Source: Gammaproteobacteria bacterium (GTDB lineage: Bacteria > Pseudomonadota > Gammaproteobacteria > Xanthomonadales > Wenzhouxiangellaceae). Taken from it: a stretch of DNA of 41,143 nt. Position 1 is the stretch's first letter. Each line of letters starts with the position of its first letter. Shown here piece by piece: positions 22,742 through 32,069 of the stretch. The position numbers and the translations under genes are program-made. The stretch covers positions 1-41,143 of the forward strand of contig PXBD01000013.1 of NCBI GenBank assembly GCA_003565625.1, in the 5' to 3' direction. Under the pieces are notes generated by a model. That model was not told the origin of the DNA. It did not search any database and worked only from the letters and a program-made list of their open reading frames with translations.

Positions 22742-25700
22742 ATGGAGGGACTTGCGCTCGATTTCGCCCCCGACGATACCCGCGCCGGCTATCGCCTGCA
22801 CCGGATCGAGTTGCTCAACTGGGGTACGTTCGACCGCCAGGCCTGGCGCCTGAATCCGGATGGCGCCAACTGCCTGGTGACCGGTGATATCGGCTCCGGC
22901 AAGTCCACCGTGGTCGATGCCATTACTACCCTGCTGGTGCCGGCGCAGCGCATCACCTACAACAAGGCTGCCGGAGCCGAGGCCCGCGAGCGCAGCCTGC
23001 GTTCCTACGTGCTGGGCCATTACAAGTCCGAGCGCGGTGAAGGCGGGCTTTCGGCCCGGCCGGTGGCTCTGCGCGACCACAACAGCTACAGCGTGATCCT
23101 CGGCCACTTCTACAACCAGGGCTTCGATCGCCATGTCACCCTGGCCCAGGTGTTCTGGATCAGCGACCATCGTGGCCAGCCCGACCGCTTCTACCTTGTG
23201 GCCGACCGGCCGCTGACCATCCACGAGCACTTCTCGGGTTTCGGTAGCGACCTGAATGATTTGCGCAAGCGATTGCGCGCACTGGATCACGTCGAGCTGC
23301 ATACGGCCTTCCCGGCTTATGGCGCCAGCCTGCGGCGCAAACTGGGCATTGCCAGTGACCAGGCGCTGGAGTTGTTCAACCAGACCGTGTCGATGAAATC
23401 GGTCGGCAATCTGACCGAGTTCGTGCGCGAGCACATGCTGCAGGCGGCCGAGACCGAGCAGCGCATCAGCGAGTTGATCCGTCATTTCGACGACCTCAAC
23501 CGGGCCCATGAAGCCGTTCTACAGGCGCGCGATCAGATCCAGGCGCTCACGCCGATCGTCGCCGATGCCGATGAGTACGCCGAACGCAGCCAACAGACGA
23601 CAGCATTACGCGGCTGCCGCGACGCCCTGGCTGCCTGGTTTGCCAGCCTCAAGATCGAGTTGCTCGATCGCCGGCTGCAAGACCTGGCCGGTGAACAAGC
23701 TCGACTTACCGATCGCTTCGAGGCACTCAAGCGCACCCGGGTCGAGCAGCGCCGGCAGCGCGATGCACTGGGCCAGGCCATTGCCGCCAATGGCGGCGAC
23801 CGGCTCGAGCGTCTGCGCGAGGAAATCGAACGCTGTCGGGCCGAAAAGGGCGAGCGCCGGCGCGAAGCCGGACGCTACCGCGAACTCGCGGCCAGCCTGG
23901 ATTTGCCGGACGCGACCGATGCCGATATCTTCCGGGACAACCGCACTGCGCTGGCAGGTCTGAGCGAGCAGACTCAGGCCCGCCAGGCCGAGGCCCAAAA
24001 CGAGCGCACGGATCAAACCGTGGCCATTCGGGATTTGCGCACCCAGCATGCAGAGCTTGACGCCGAACTGGATTCGCTGAAAGCCCGCCGCTCCAACCTG
24101 CCTTCAGCCATGCTGACGCTGCGCGAGAAACTCTGCCAGGCATTGAACCTGGCGCCGGAGGATCTGCCTTTTGCCGGGGAATTGATCCAGGTGCGGGATG
24201 AGGAACGCGACTGGGAAGGTGCGATCGAGCGCTTGCTGCACAATTTTGCCTTGTCGTTGCTGGTGCCGGATGCCCACTATCGGGCCGTGGCCGAATGGGT
24301 AGACAACACGAGGCTGCGCGGCAGGCTGGTGTATTACCGCGTACGCGAGGCACGCGCGGCCAGTCTGGACAGAGCCCAGCCCGATGCCTTGAGCCGCAAG
24401 CTGGCCATCCGCACCGACAGCGGCCACTATGCCTGGCTGGAGCAGGAGTTGACCCGGCGCTTTGATCATGTCTGCTGCAGCAATATGGATCGGTTTCGCC
24501 GGGAAACCCGCGCCATCACGCGGGCCGGCCAGATCAAGACCGGTGGCGTGCGCCACGAAAAAGATGACCGCCACGCCATCGACGATCGCACCCGCTATGT
24601 CCTCGGCTGGAGTAACGAAGACAAGATCCGAGCGCTGAGTGAGCAGCGCGCCCAGCTTGAAAAACGCATCCAGATCGTGGCCGATGGCATCGCCAGGCTC
24701 GATGACGAGCTCAAGGACCTGGGAGCCCGCCTCGGCGATCTCAGTCGACTCGATATGTTCGAGGAGTACCAGCGCCTGAACTGGCAGGAAATGAGCTCGC
24801 GCATCACCGAGCTGGAGGCCGAAGAACGCGCCCTGCGCGAGGATTCGGACATTCTGAAAACCCTGCGTGCCAGTCTCGATGAGCTCGAACAGGCCAGTGA
24901 GCAAACCGAGTCCGAGCTTGAGCATCGCCAGAAGTTGTTGAACACCGCCGAAGAGCGTGCCCGCAGCGCGTGCGAAGAGCGGCTCGAGGCGGAAATGGTG
25001 GTCCAGGAAATCGATGAACCCGGCCGCGCGCAGTGGTTTGCGCGCCTGGCGGAGTTGCGCGCGCAGGCGCTGGACCAGCAGCCCATCCACCTGAACGGGA
25101 TCGATGCGCGCCAGCGCGAGTTCCGCGCCTGGCTGACCGCGCGAATCGATGCCGAGGACAAGGCCCTCGGCCGGCTGAATGATCGCATCATCCAGGCAAT
25201 GCAGAAATTCCGGCATCGCTGGCCGCAGGCCGCGCGCGAAGCCGATGCCAGCGTGGCCGCAGCGGCCGAATACCGGCGTCTGCTCGATAGCCTCACCAGC
25301 GATGATCTGCCGCGTTTTGAAAAACGCTTCAAGGATTTGCTCAACGAGAATACGATCCGCGAGGTGGCCGGATTCCAGGCCTTGCTGCACCGCGAGCGCG
25401 AACAGATTCGCGAGCGCATCGAGACCATCAACCGCTCCCTGCACGAGATTGACTACGAGAAGGGCCGCTATATCCGGCTGCTGGCCGAAACCGCACCGGA
25501 TGTCGACATCCGCGAGTTCCAGCACAAGCTGCGGGCCTGCACGGAGGGCGCCGTGACCGGCTCGGAAGACGCCCAGTACTCTGAGCAGAAGTTTTTGCAG
25601 GTACGCGACATCATCGATCGTTTCCGCGGGCGCGAAGGTGCGTCCGAGATGGACCGCCGCTGGACGCGCAAGGTTACCGACGTGCGCAACTGGTTCGTGT

Positions 25701-26131
25701 TCTCGGCCTCAGAGCGCTGGCGCGAAGACGATCGTGAGCACGAGCACTACGCCGATTCCGGCGGCAAGTCGGGCGGGCAGAAGGAAAAGCTGGCCTACAC
25801 CGTGCTGGCCGCCAGCCTGGCCTACCAGTTTGGCCTGGAGTGGGGCGAGAAGCGCTCGCGTTCGTTTCGTTTCGTGGTCATTGATGAGGCCTTCGGGCGT
25901 GGCTCGGATGAGTCGGCCCGCTACGGGTTGGAACTGTTTGGCCGGCTCAACCTGCAATTGCTGATTGTCACCCCGCTGCAGAAAATCCACATCATCGAGC
26001 CGTTCGTGGCCAGCGTCGGCTTTGTCCACAATCCCGACGGTATGCAGTCGATGCTGCGCAATCTCTCGATCGAGGACTACCGCGCCGAGCGCGACGCGCG
26101 CCAGGGGCTGCACGCCGCCCCAACCGGGTAG
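22742..26131 (+). CDS. jetC: Wadjet JetC, SMC/MukB-like ATPase
   Basis: A 1129-residue SMC-type ATPase, the motor of Wadjet. The N-terminal head has LLNWGTFDRQ and Walker A GDIGSGKS (48-55). Long Glu/Arg/Gln-rich coiled coils occupy about 240-480 and 640-940 around a hinge-like middle (about 480-620, DLPFAGELIQVRDEERDWEG). The C-terminal head has the signature SGGKSGGQKEK (1006-1016) and Walker B FVVIDEAF with D1048 and E1049, followed by GRGSDESARYGLELFGRL. All ATPase residues are present. It is shorter than MukB, as usual for JetC. ATG 22742 lies four bases after jetB. Homologues extrude DNA loops and recognise small circles by failing to expand them. Confidence 0.94.
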   Translation: MEGLALDFAPDDTRAGYRLHRIELLNWGTFDRQAWRLNPDGANCLVTGDIGSGKSTVVDAITTLLVPAQRITYNKAAGAEARERSLRSYVLGHYKSERGEGGLSARPVALRDHNSYSVILGHFYNQGFDRHVTLAQVFWISDHRGQPDRFYLVADRPLTIHEHFSGFGSDLNDLRKRLRALDHVELHTAFPAYGASLRRKLGIASDQALELFNQTVSMKSVGNLTEFVREHMLQAAETEQRISELIRHFDDLNRAHEAVLQARDQIQALTPIVADADEYAERSQQTTALRGCRDALAAWFASLKIELLDRRLQDLAGEQARLTDRFEALKRTRVEQRRQRDALGQAIAANGGDRLERLREEIERCRAEKGERRREAGRYRELAASLDLPDATDADIFRDNRTALAGLSEQTQARQAEAQNERTDQTVAIRDLRTQHAELDAELDSLKARRSNLPSAMLTLREKLCQALNLAPEDLPFAGELIQVRDEERDWEGAIERLLHNFALSLLVPDAHYRAVAEWVDNTRLRGRLVYYRVREARAASLDRAQPDALSRKLAIRTDSGHYAWLEQELTRRFDHVCCSNMDRFRRETRAITRAGQIKTGGVRHEKDDRHAIDDRTRYVLGWSNEDKIRALSEQRAQLEKRIQIVADGIARLDDELKDLGARLGDLSRLDMFEEYQRLNWQEMSSRITELEAEERALREDSDILKTLRASLDELEQASEQTESELEHRQKLLNTAEERARSACEERLEAEMVVQEIDEPGRAQWFARLAELRAQALDQQPIHLNGIDARQREFRAWLTARIDAEDKALGRLNDRIIQAMQKFRHRWPQAAREADASVAAAAEYRRLLDSLTSDDLPRFEKRFKDLLNENTIREVAGFQALLHREREQIRERIETINRSLHEIDYEKGRYIRLLAETAPDVDIREFQHKLRACTEGAVTGSEDAQYSEQKFLQVRDIIDRFRGREGASEMDRRWTRKVTDVRNWFVFSASERWREDDREHEHYADSGGKSGGQKEKLAYTVLAASLAYQFGLEWGEKRSRSFRFVVIDEAFGRGSDESARYGLELFGRLNLQLLIVTPLQKIHIIEPFVASVGFVHNPDGMQSMLRNLSIEDYRAERDARQGLHAAPTG

Positions 26132-26142
26132 GCAAACCAGCC

Positions 26143-27354
26143 ATGGTCGAAAAGCACTGGTCACGACCACAGGATTTCGTCGCCCAGTTGCGCAAGCTCT
26201 GGGACTCCGGTCGCCTGCTGGCTGATCGCCTGGATGGCGAGCAGGCCTTGTTTCCGTTTCCATTGCGCCTGCGCAAGGCCGGCTCGCGCGATCTCAGCGA
26301 TCATTTCGACGCTGTGCGCGATTGGGTCGCCGAGTTGATCGAGCATTCGCGCGATCGGCGGGGCTACGGCTATAGCATTGAGTGGCGCGAGGTCAACCAC
26401 CGCACGCGCGGAGCCAACCGTCTGCCGAAAGCCATTGTCGTACCAAGCGCGGAAGATGCGCTGCGGCTGATCGGCAAGACGGCCCCGGCGCGCCGCTTTG
26501 ATCAGCTGGCCACTGCGTTGCTGGCTGAGTTCCCGGCCTTGCGCGCCTGGCTGGCCAGGCGTCCGCTGGAAGCACTGAACCGCGCTGACGAGTGGCCGCG
26601 ATTGAGCGCCATCCTGCGCCATTTTCTTGCCTCCCCGCGCCCCGGGGTGTACCTGCGCCAGCTCGATATTCCGGGGGTGGATACCAAGTTCATCGAGACC
26701 CGGCGGGGGCTGATTGGCGAGCTGCTGGATGCGGTCTTGCCGGCCTCGGCGATTGATCCCGCGGCTGTGGGGGCGGCCGCCTTCAACCGGCGCTATGGCC
26801 TGGCCAGCCGGCCGGTCATGGTGCGGTTTCGCATTCTGGATCCGGCGCTGGCGCTTCGTGGGGTCACGGACTTGTCCGTGCCGGTCGAGGAATTCGCGCA
26901 GCTGGAATTGTCGGTTGAGCAGGTCTTTATCACCGAAAACGAGATCAACGGCCTGGCGTTTCCGAATCATCCGCGCTCCATGGTGGTCTTCGGTCTGGGT
27001 TACGGCCTGGATCGCCTGGCCAATATCGACTGGCTGGCGGCTGCGCGCTGCTGGTACTGGGGCGACATCGACACCCACGGTTTTGCCATCCTCAACCGTT
27101 TGCGGGCCTACCTGCCTGCCGTGCGGTCTTTTCTGATGGATCGCGCGACCCTTGATGCCCACCGTGAAATGTGGGGCCGAGAACCCGAGGATCGGCGCTT
27201 CCGCGGCGCGCTCGGCCGCCTCGAGGAGCCGGAGCAGGCGCTGTACCAGGCTTTGCGCGATGATGTGCTCTCGCCGTGCCTGCGCCTGGAGCAGGAACGC
27301 ATTCGCTACCTCTGGCTGGAGGAGTTTCTCGGCGGCCTGCAATCCGGCGGCTGA
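26143..27354 (+). CDS. jetD: Wadjet JetD, Toprim nuclease (DUF3322-DUF2220)
   Basis: A 403-residue protein and the cleaving subunit of Wadjet. The N-terminal DUF3322 part has YSIEWREVNHRTRGANRLP. The C-terminal DUF2220 part is a Toprim fold related to the topoisomerase VI A subunit: E265 in VFITENEINGLAFP, then the DxD pair D308 and D310 in CWYWGDIDTHGFAILNRL. These residues bind the metal for double-strand cleavage. The motif YLRQLDIPGVDTKFIE fits the family too. It starts 11 bases after jetC in the same direction, completing the type I order A-B-C-D. It ends six bases from the convergent SNF2 helicase gene. No lesion is seen, so the system should be functional. Confidence 0.94.
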   Translation: MVEKHWSRPQDFVAQLRKLWDSGRLLADRLDGEQALFPFPLRLRKAGSRDLSDHFDAVRDWVAELIEHSRDRRGYGYSIEWREVNHRTRGANRLPKAIVVPSAEDALRLIGKTAPARRFDQLATALLAEFPALRAWLARRPLEALNRADEWPRLSAILRHFLASPRPGVYLRQLDIPGVDTKFIETRRGLIGELLDAVLPASAIDPAAVGAAAFNRRYGLASRPVMVRFRILDPALALRGVTDLSVPVEEFAQLELSVEQVFITENEINGLAFPNHPRSMVVFGLGYGLDRLANIDWLAAARCWYWGDIDTHGFAILNRLRAYLPAVRSFLMDRATLDAHREMWGREPEDRRFRGALGRLEEPEQALYQALRDDVLSPCLRLEQERIRYLWLEEFLGGLQSGG

Positions 27355-27360
27355 TCGTTC

Positions 27361-30300
27361 TCAGACCGCCTCGAGCAGAGCAGACACGGTGGCCTCGTCG
27401 ATGGGTGGCTGGTCCTGAGCACGCCCCTGGCCGTGGACCTGGTCGGCCAGGCGTTGCTTGCGCTCCTGCAGCGCCAGAATCTTTTCTTCCACCGTACCTT
27501 CGGCCACCAGCTTGTAGACGAATACCGGCTTGTCCTGGCCAATGCGGTGGGCCCGGTCGGTGGCCTGATGTTCGACCGCCGGATTCCACCACGGATCGTA
27601 GTGGATCACGCTATCGGCCTCGGTCAGGTTCAGCCCGACGCCGCCGGCCTTGAGGCTGATCAGGAACAGGTTGGCTTGACCGGAACGAAAGCGCTCGATG
27701 GCCTGCTCGCGCTTGCGGGTCTGGCCGGTCAACTTGGTGTAGGTGATGCCACGCCGGCTGACTTCGCTCTCGATCAACCCCAGCATGGTGGTGAACTGGG
27801 AAAACAGCAGCACGCGGCGGCCCTCGTCGATCAGTTCGGGGAGCAGGTCGAACAGCATCTCGAACTTGGCTGATCCCGCGGCCGTGGTGCCCCGCGTGCC
27901 GGCCGGCAGCAGGCGCGGGTCGCAGCACACCTGGCGCAGCTTGAGCAGGGCTTCCAGGACGATGATGTGGCTGCGCGCCAGGCCGCGATTGGCAATGGAC
28001 TGGCGGACCTTCTTTTCCATGGTCAGGCGCACGCTTTCATACAGCATGGCCTGTTTTTCGCCCAGGGCAACCGTCCGCAGCACCTCCGTTTTGGGCGGCA
28101 ATTCGCTGGCGACGAGGTCTTTGGTCCGGCGCAGGAGAAACGGCGCCGTGCGGCGGGTCAGGCGCTGCAGTTTCTCGCCGTCGCCGTGTTCCTCGATGGG
28201 GGGGCGGTATTGACGCCGAAATTCCTGGTGGTCGCCGAGGAAGCCCGGCATCAGAAAATCAAACTGGGCCCACAACTCGCTCAGGTGATTTTCCATCGGC
28301 GTGCCGGTCAGGCACAGGCGATGCGCGGCCCGCAGGCGGCGCGCCACGTGGGCTGCCTGCGCCTTTGGGTTCTTGATTTGCTGGGCTTCATCAAGGATCA
28401 GGTAGTGCCATTGCTGTTTGAGCAGCACATGGCGGTCGCGCGGCAGCAACGGGTAGGTGGTCAGCACCAGGTCGGCCTGGCCAATCTGCTCGAAGCGTTC
28501 GAAGCGCTCCGGGCCCTGCAGTACCAGCACCTTCAGTCGGGGAGTGAACTTTTCGGCCTCGCGCTGCCAGTTGCTCATCAGACTGGTCGGCGCCACGAGC
28601 AGACAGGGCTGGCGCATGCGCCCGGCGCGTTTTTCCACCGCCAGATGGGCCAACGCCTGGATGGTCTTGCCCAGCCCCATGTCGTCGGCGAGGATGCCGC
28701 CAAAGTCATGACTGCGCAGGAACTGCAGCCAGTTCACGCCATGTTGCTGATAGTCGCGCAGTTGTCCCTTGAAGGTGGTGGGCAGCTTGACGACAGGCAG
28801 TCCGGAAAAATCCCGCAGACGGGCGGCCAGTTTGCGCAACGAGGTGGCCCCCTGGATGGGAATCCCGTCCAGATCGTTCAGGCGGCCGAGATCAGGTCGC
28901 GGCAGCTCCAGGCTATCACCGTTGATCTGGTCGAATAATTCGATAATGGTGGTCAGGATCGGCTCGATGCGTTCACGGGGAACGGCCACGAAGTGACCCT
29001 GGCCGGCGTTGAGGTACAGCGTGGGCGGCAGTTCCCCGGGCTGGTAGTGATGCAGCAGCTCGCTGACCAGCGGCAACAACGGCATGATCCAGCCCTCAAA
29101 CTCCAAATCAAAGCGCAGGCTGAACCAGTTGTTGTCGGACTCTTCGACTTCGCCCTGGATGCCGCTGGCCCGGCTGACTGTCACGCCCTGGGCCTCGAGA
29201 CGTTCGATCTGCCAGCCTGCCTGCTCCAGCTGTGGGGCCTGCTCGTCGAGCCACTGGAACCAGGCATCGCGCAGGGCGACATCCTGCAGCCAGCCCGGCT
29301 GGATGTACTGGTCGGTGCGTCCGTGCAGCGGTACCAGACCATGGGCCTGGAGCTGTTGCAGGGCGGCCGTCTCGGCCGCCGGGTCGCGCTGAATACGGAC
29401 CACGCCGGCCTCGTCTTCGCGCACCACGACCATTTCTCCACCCGGATCGAAGCGTTCTTCACCGTAGACAAAGCCGGGGTTGGCCGTTGCCAGCTGCGGC
29501 ACGCGCGGATCAAAATCAATCCGGAGCAGCGGCACCGGCGGCGTTGCAATCTCGCGCTGCTCGATCGGGATCGGGCCCGGCAGGCCGGGCAGTTTCAGGG
29601 CCAGGGCGCGCGCCACGGCCGGCGCCCGGGCCACCGGGATGGCCGGTGCCGTCCGCAGCGCACGCACGCTGGCCGGATCCATCGCGTCCGGACACTCGAC
29701 CGAACCGACCAGGCGCTGATCCACATCCAGGTAGGTCGGCGGGTCAAGATCGAGCAGCTGACCGCCTTGTTCGATCGACAGGTCGCATCGGAAAACCTTC
29801 TCGCTGCGTACCCAGTTCACCCGCAGCTGGCGGGAAGGGCCGAGGCCAAGCGCCTGATCGCGATGGCCGGACCAAAAGCAACGGCCGGTTGCGACCATGC
29901 GCGCAAGCGCCAGGCCACCGCTGGCGCCGCTCAGTTGGTGGCCGCCGTAGACCCCGGGCATGCGGGCCCGGATCAGGGCCAGGATCTCTTCGTCTTCGCT
30001 GGTCTGGTAGGCGGGTCGAATGCGCGGATTGGTCAGGTTGGCCGGGATGGTTGGCCGGCCCGAGTTCCAGCCGCCGTCCGATCGCGGTTTGGCAACGACG
30101 AACTCCGCTTCCAGCACGCCGGGATTGCGCGAACTGGCTGAGAGCAGGTAGAGCAGGGCTTCTTTCCCGTCTCCACCCGGCTCGCCTGTCGGCGCTGACA
30201 GTTCGCCCAACCAGCGATCGACAGGGTCGCGACCGGTTGCCGGCCGACCCGCAACCAGGCGCTGCCATTCCAGCGTCACCGCCACAACATGCTTGCAGTT

Positions 30301-30573
30301 GAACCCGACCGGGCAGTCACAGCCGCCCAGCAGCATCGGGCCTTGGTAGCCACTGCCAAAAGTGATTTCCTGTTCGTAGGGTTCGGGGTCGCTGCCCTGG
30401 CAGCGCCCGAGAATGGTCAGATCGCCTTTTTCATCGATGATGTCGACAATCTCGGCCCGGCCTTCGCGAAAGTAGGCTGAGCCCCGCTGCCAGGCGCCGG
30501 AGTCGACTTCCCGTTCCAGCCACTGCGGTGACCACTGTTTTGTTCGGCGACGATGGCGAGCTTTTTTTGCCAC
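27361..30573 (-). CDS. SWIM zinc-finger SNF2 helicase (DEAD/H, Swi2/Snf2 family)
   Basis: A 1070-residue ATPase that translocates on double-stranded DNA. A SWIM zinc finger lies near the N-terminus (CDCPVGFNCKH, residues 85-95). A large middle region (about 110-580) has no named domain. The SNF2 motor starts with LRDYQQHGVNWLQFL and GGILADDMGLGKTIQALAHL (Walker A K636), then LILDEAQQIKNP (DEAQ 728-731), LCLTGTPMENHLSELW, LLFSQFTTMLG and ATDRAHRIGQ. All helicase motifs are present. GTG 30573 is chosen as start because the basic AKKARHRRRTKQWSPQWL segment fits; TTG 30621 is an alternative. Such helicases are common in bacterial chromosomes and sometimes sit in defence islands. Here it converges on jetD. 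Confidence 0.92.
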   Translation of the reverse strand: MAKKARHRRRTKQWSPQWLEREVDSGAWQRGSAYFREGRAEIVDIIDEKGDLTILGRCQGSDPEPYEQEITFGSGYQGPMLLGGCDCPVGFNCKHVVAVTLEWQRLVAGRPATGRDPVDRWLGELSAPTGEPGGDGKEALLYLLSASSRNPGVLEAEFVVAKPRSDGGWNSGRPTIPANLTNPRIRPAYQTSEDEEILALIRARMPGVYGGHQLSGASGGLALARMVATGRCFWSGHRDQALGLGPSRQLRVNWVRSEKVFRCDLSIEQGGQLLDLDPPTYLDVDQRLVGSVECPDAMDPASVRALRTAPAIPVARAPAVARALALKLPGLPGPIPIEQREIATPPVPLLRIDFDPRVPQLATANPGFVYGEERFDPGGEMVVVREDEAGVVRIQRDPAAETAALQQLQAHGLVPLHGRTDQYIQPGWLQDVALRDAWFQWLDEQAPQLEQAGWQIERLEAQGVTVSRASGIQGEVEESDNNWFSLRFDLEFEGWIMPLLPLVSELLHHYQPGELPPTLYLNAGQGHFVAVPRERIEPILTTIIELFDQINGDSLELPRPDLGRLNDLDGIPIQGATSLRKLAARLRDFSGLPVVKLPTTFKGQLRDYQQHGVNWLQFLRSHDFGGILADDMGLGKTIQALAHLAVEKRAGRMRQPCLLVAPTSLMSNWQREAEKFTPRLKVLVLQGPERFERFEQIGQADLVLTTYPLLPRDRHVLLKQQWHYLILDEAQQIKNPKAQAAHVARRLRAAHRLCLTGTPMENHLSELWAQFDFLMPGFLGDHQEFRRQYRPPIEEHGDGEKLQRLTRRTAPFLLRRTKDLVASELPPKTEVLRTVALGEKQAMLYESVRLTMEKKVRQSIANRGLARSHIIVLEALLKLRQVCCDPRLLPAGTRGTTAAGSAKFEMLFDLLPELIDEGRRVLLFSQFTTMLGLIESEVSRRGITYTKLTGQTRKREQAIERFRSGQANLFLISLKAGGVGLNLTEADSVIHYDPWWNPAVEHQATDRAHRIGQDKPVFVYKLVAEGTVEEKILALQERKQRLADQVHGQGRAQDQPPIDEATVSALLEAV

Positions 30574-30638
30574 GATGGCGAGACAAGTGCAGTAGGGTAG
30601 TGCCTTATTGTCGCAGCCCAAGGGGGTGGATCAAGTCC

Positions 30639-32069
30639 ATGGACAACAACGATTCGACGAAGCCAGAAGAATACCTCGAGAATTTCACCTTTGATGAGTT
30701 GAAAATCGGCCAGCAGGCCGGTCTTTCGCGCACCCTGTCGAAGGAAGACATCGATCTTTTCGGAGTCATGTCGGGCGACGTCAACCCGGCCCATTTCGAT
30801 GCCGTCTACGCCAACAGCACGGTGTTTGAGGGCATCATCGGCCACGGCATGTGGCCCGGCGCCCTGATTTCGGCCGTGCTTGGCACCGCTTTGCCGGGCC
30901 CGGGCACCATTTATCTTAGCCAGGATCTGCGCTTCCGCGGGCCGGTGCGGATTGGCGATACCGTTGATGTGCGCGTCACCGTGCGTGAAAAGCGCTCCGA
31001 CAAGCCGATCGTGACCCTGGGGTGCGAGTGTCGCAACGACTTGGGTGAGCTGTTGGTCAGCGGCACGGCGGTGGTGCTGGCCCCGACCGAAAAAGTCCGT
31101 CAGAAACGAGCCGAACTGCCCGAGGTGCACTTTCGCTACCACGACCGCTACCGCGAACTGATCGACTCCTGCGCCGGCATGGAGCCGCTGCGCACCGGGA
31201 TTGTGCACCCGGTCAAGCCCCAGAGCATCCGCGCCATTTTCCAGGCGGTGGACGAAAACATCATCATTCCGGTGCTGGTGGGCCCGGCCGCGCGCATTCA
31301 GGCCGCTGCCGAGCAAGCCGAGGTGGATATCTCGGGCTATGAAGTGATCGATACCGAGCACTCGCATGCGGCGGCCGCCGAGGCCGTTCGCCTGGCCGCC
31401 AGCGGCCGCCTGCAGGCGCTGATGAAAGGGGCGCTGCACACCGATGAATTGCTTTCTGCCCTGGTCTCCTCGGCCGGCGGGCTGCGCACCGAGCGCCGGA
31501 TCAGCCATGCCTACGTCATGGACGTGCCCAACTATCACAAACCGCTGATCATCACTGATGCGGCGATGAATATCCCCCCCAGCCTGGACGTCAAGGCCGA
31601 TATCTGCCGCAACGCGATCGACCTGTGGCACACCGCCTGCGGGGACGGCGAGCAGCGTCCGAAAGTGGCCTTGCTGTCGGCGGTCGAGACGGTCAACGGA
31701 CGGATGCAGTCGACCCTTGATGCAGCAGCCCTGTGCAAGATGGCCGACCGCGGCCAGATCGAGCATGCCGTGCTCGACGGCCCGCTCGGTCTGGATGCCG
31801 CGATCAGCCGCCAGTCGGCCGACAACAAGGGGATCGACTCCAAGGTGGCCGGTGATGCCGATATTCTGGTTGCCCCCGATATCGAGGCCGGCAACATGAT
31901 CGCCAAGCAGCTGACCTTTCTCGGCAACAGCGACGCGGCCGGGCTGGTCCTGGGTGCGCGCGTGCCGGTCATTCTGACCAGTCGCTCGGACAACTTGCGG
32001 ACCCGGCTGATGTCGTGTGCCCTGGCACTGCGCGTGGCTACCGCACGCACGACCGGTTCCCCGCCGTGA
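30639..32069 (+). CDS. MaoC hydratase-phosphate acetyl/butyryltransferase fusion
   Basis: A 476-residue bifunctional protein. The N-terminal MaoC/hotdog part (about 15-150) has LFGVMSGDVNPAHFDAVYA, the catalytic Asp/His hydratase motif, then GHGMWPGALISAVLG. The C-terminal PTA/PTB part (about 165-470) has HPVKPQSIRAIFQAVDE, LMKGALHTDELLSALV, VMDVPNYHKPLIITDAAMN and DILVAPDIEAGNM. It can hydrate enoyl-CoA and convert acyl-CoA plus phosphate to acyl-phosphate. The downstream kinase overlaps by GTGA and would make ATP and free acid. Start ATG 30639 is preferred over earlier frame extension; a G-rich AGGGGGTGGA lies upstream. Whether acetyl-, propionyl- or butyryl-CoA is used is not readable. Confidence 0.93.
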   Translation: MDNNDSTKPEEYLENFTFDELKIGQQAGLSRTLSKEDIDLFGVMSGDVNPAHFDAVYANSTVFEGIIGHGMWPGALISAVLGTALPGPGTIYLSQDLRFRGPVRIGDTVDVRVTVREKRSDKPIVTLGCECRNDLGELLVSGTAVVLAPTEKVRQKRAELPEVHFRYHDRYRELIDSCAGMEPLRTGIVHPVKPQSIRAIFQAVDENIIIPVLVGPAARIQAAAEQAEVDISGYEVIDTEHSHAAAAEAVRLAASGRLQALMKGALHTDELLSALVSSAGGLRTERRISHAYVMDVPNYHKPLIITDAAMNIPPSLDVKADICRNAIDLWHTACGDGEQRPKVALLSAVETVNGRMQSTLDAAALCKMADRGQIEHAVLDGPLGLDAAISRQSADNKGIDSKVAGDADILVAPDIEAGNMIAKQLTFLGNSDAAGLVLGARVPVILTSRSDNLRTRLMSCALALRVATARTTGSPP

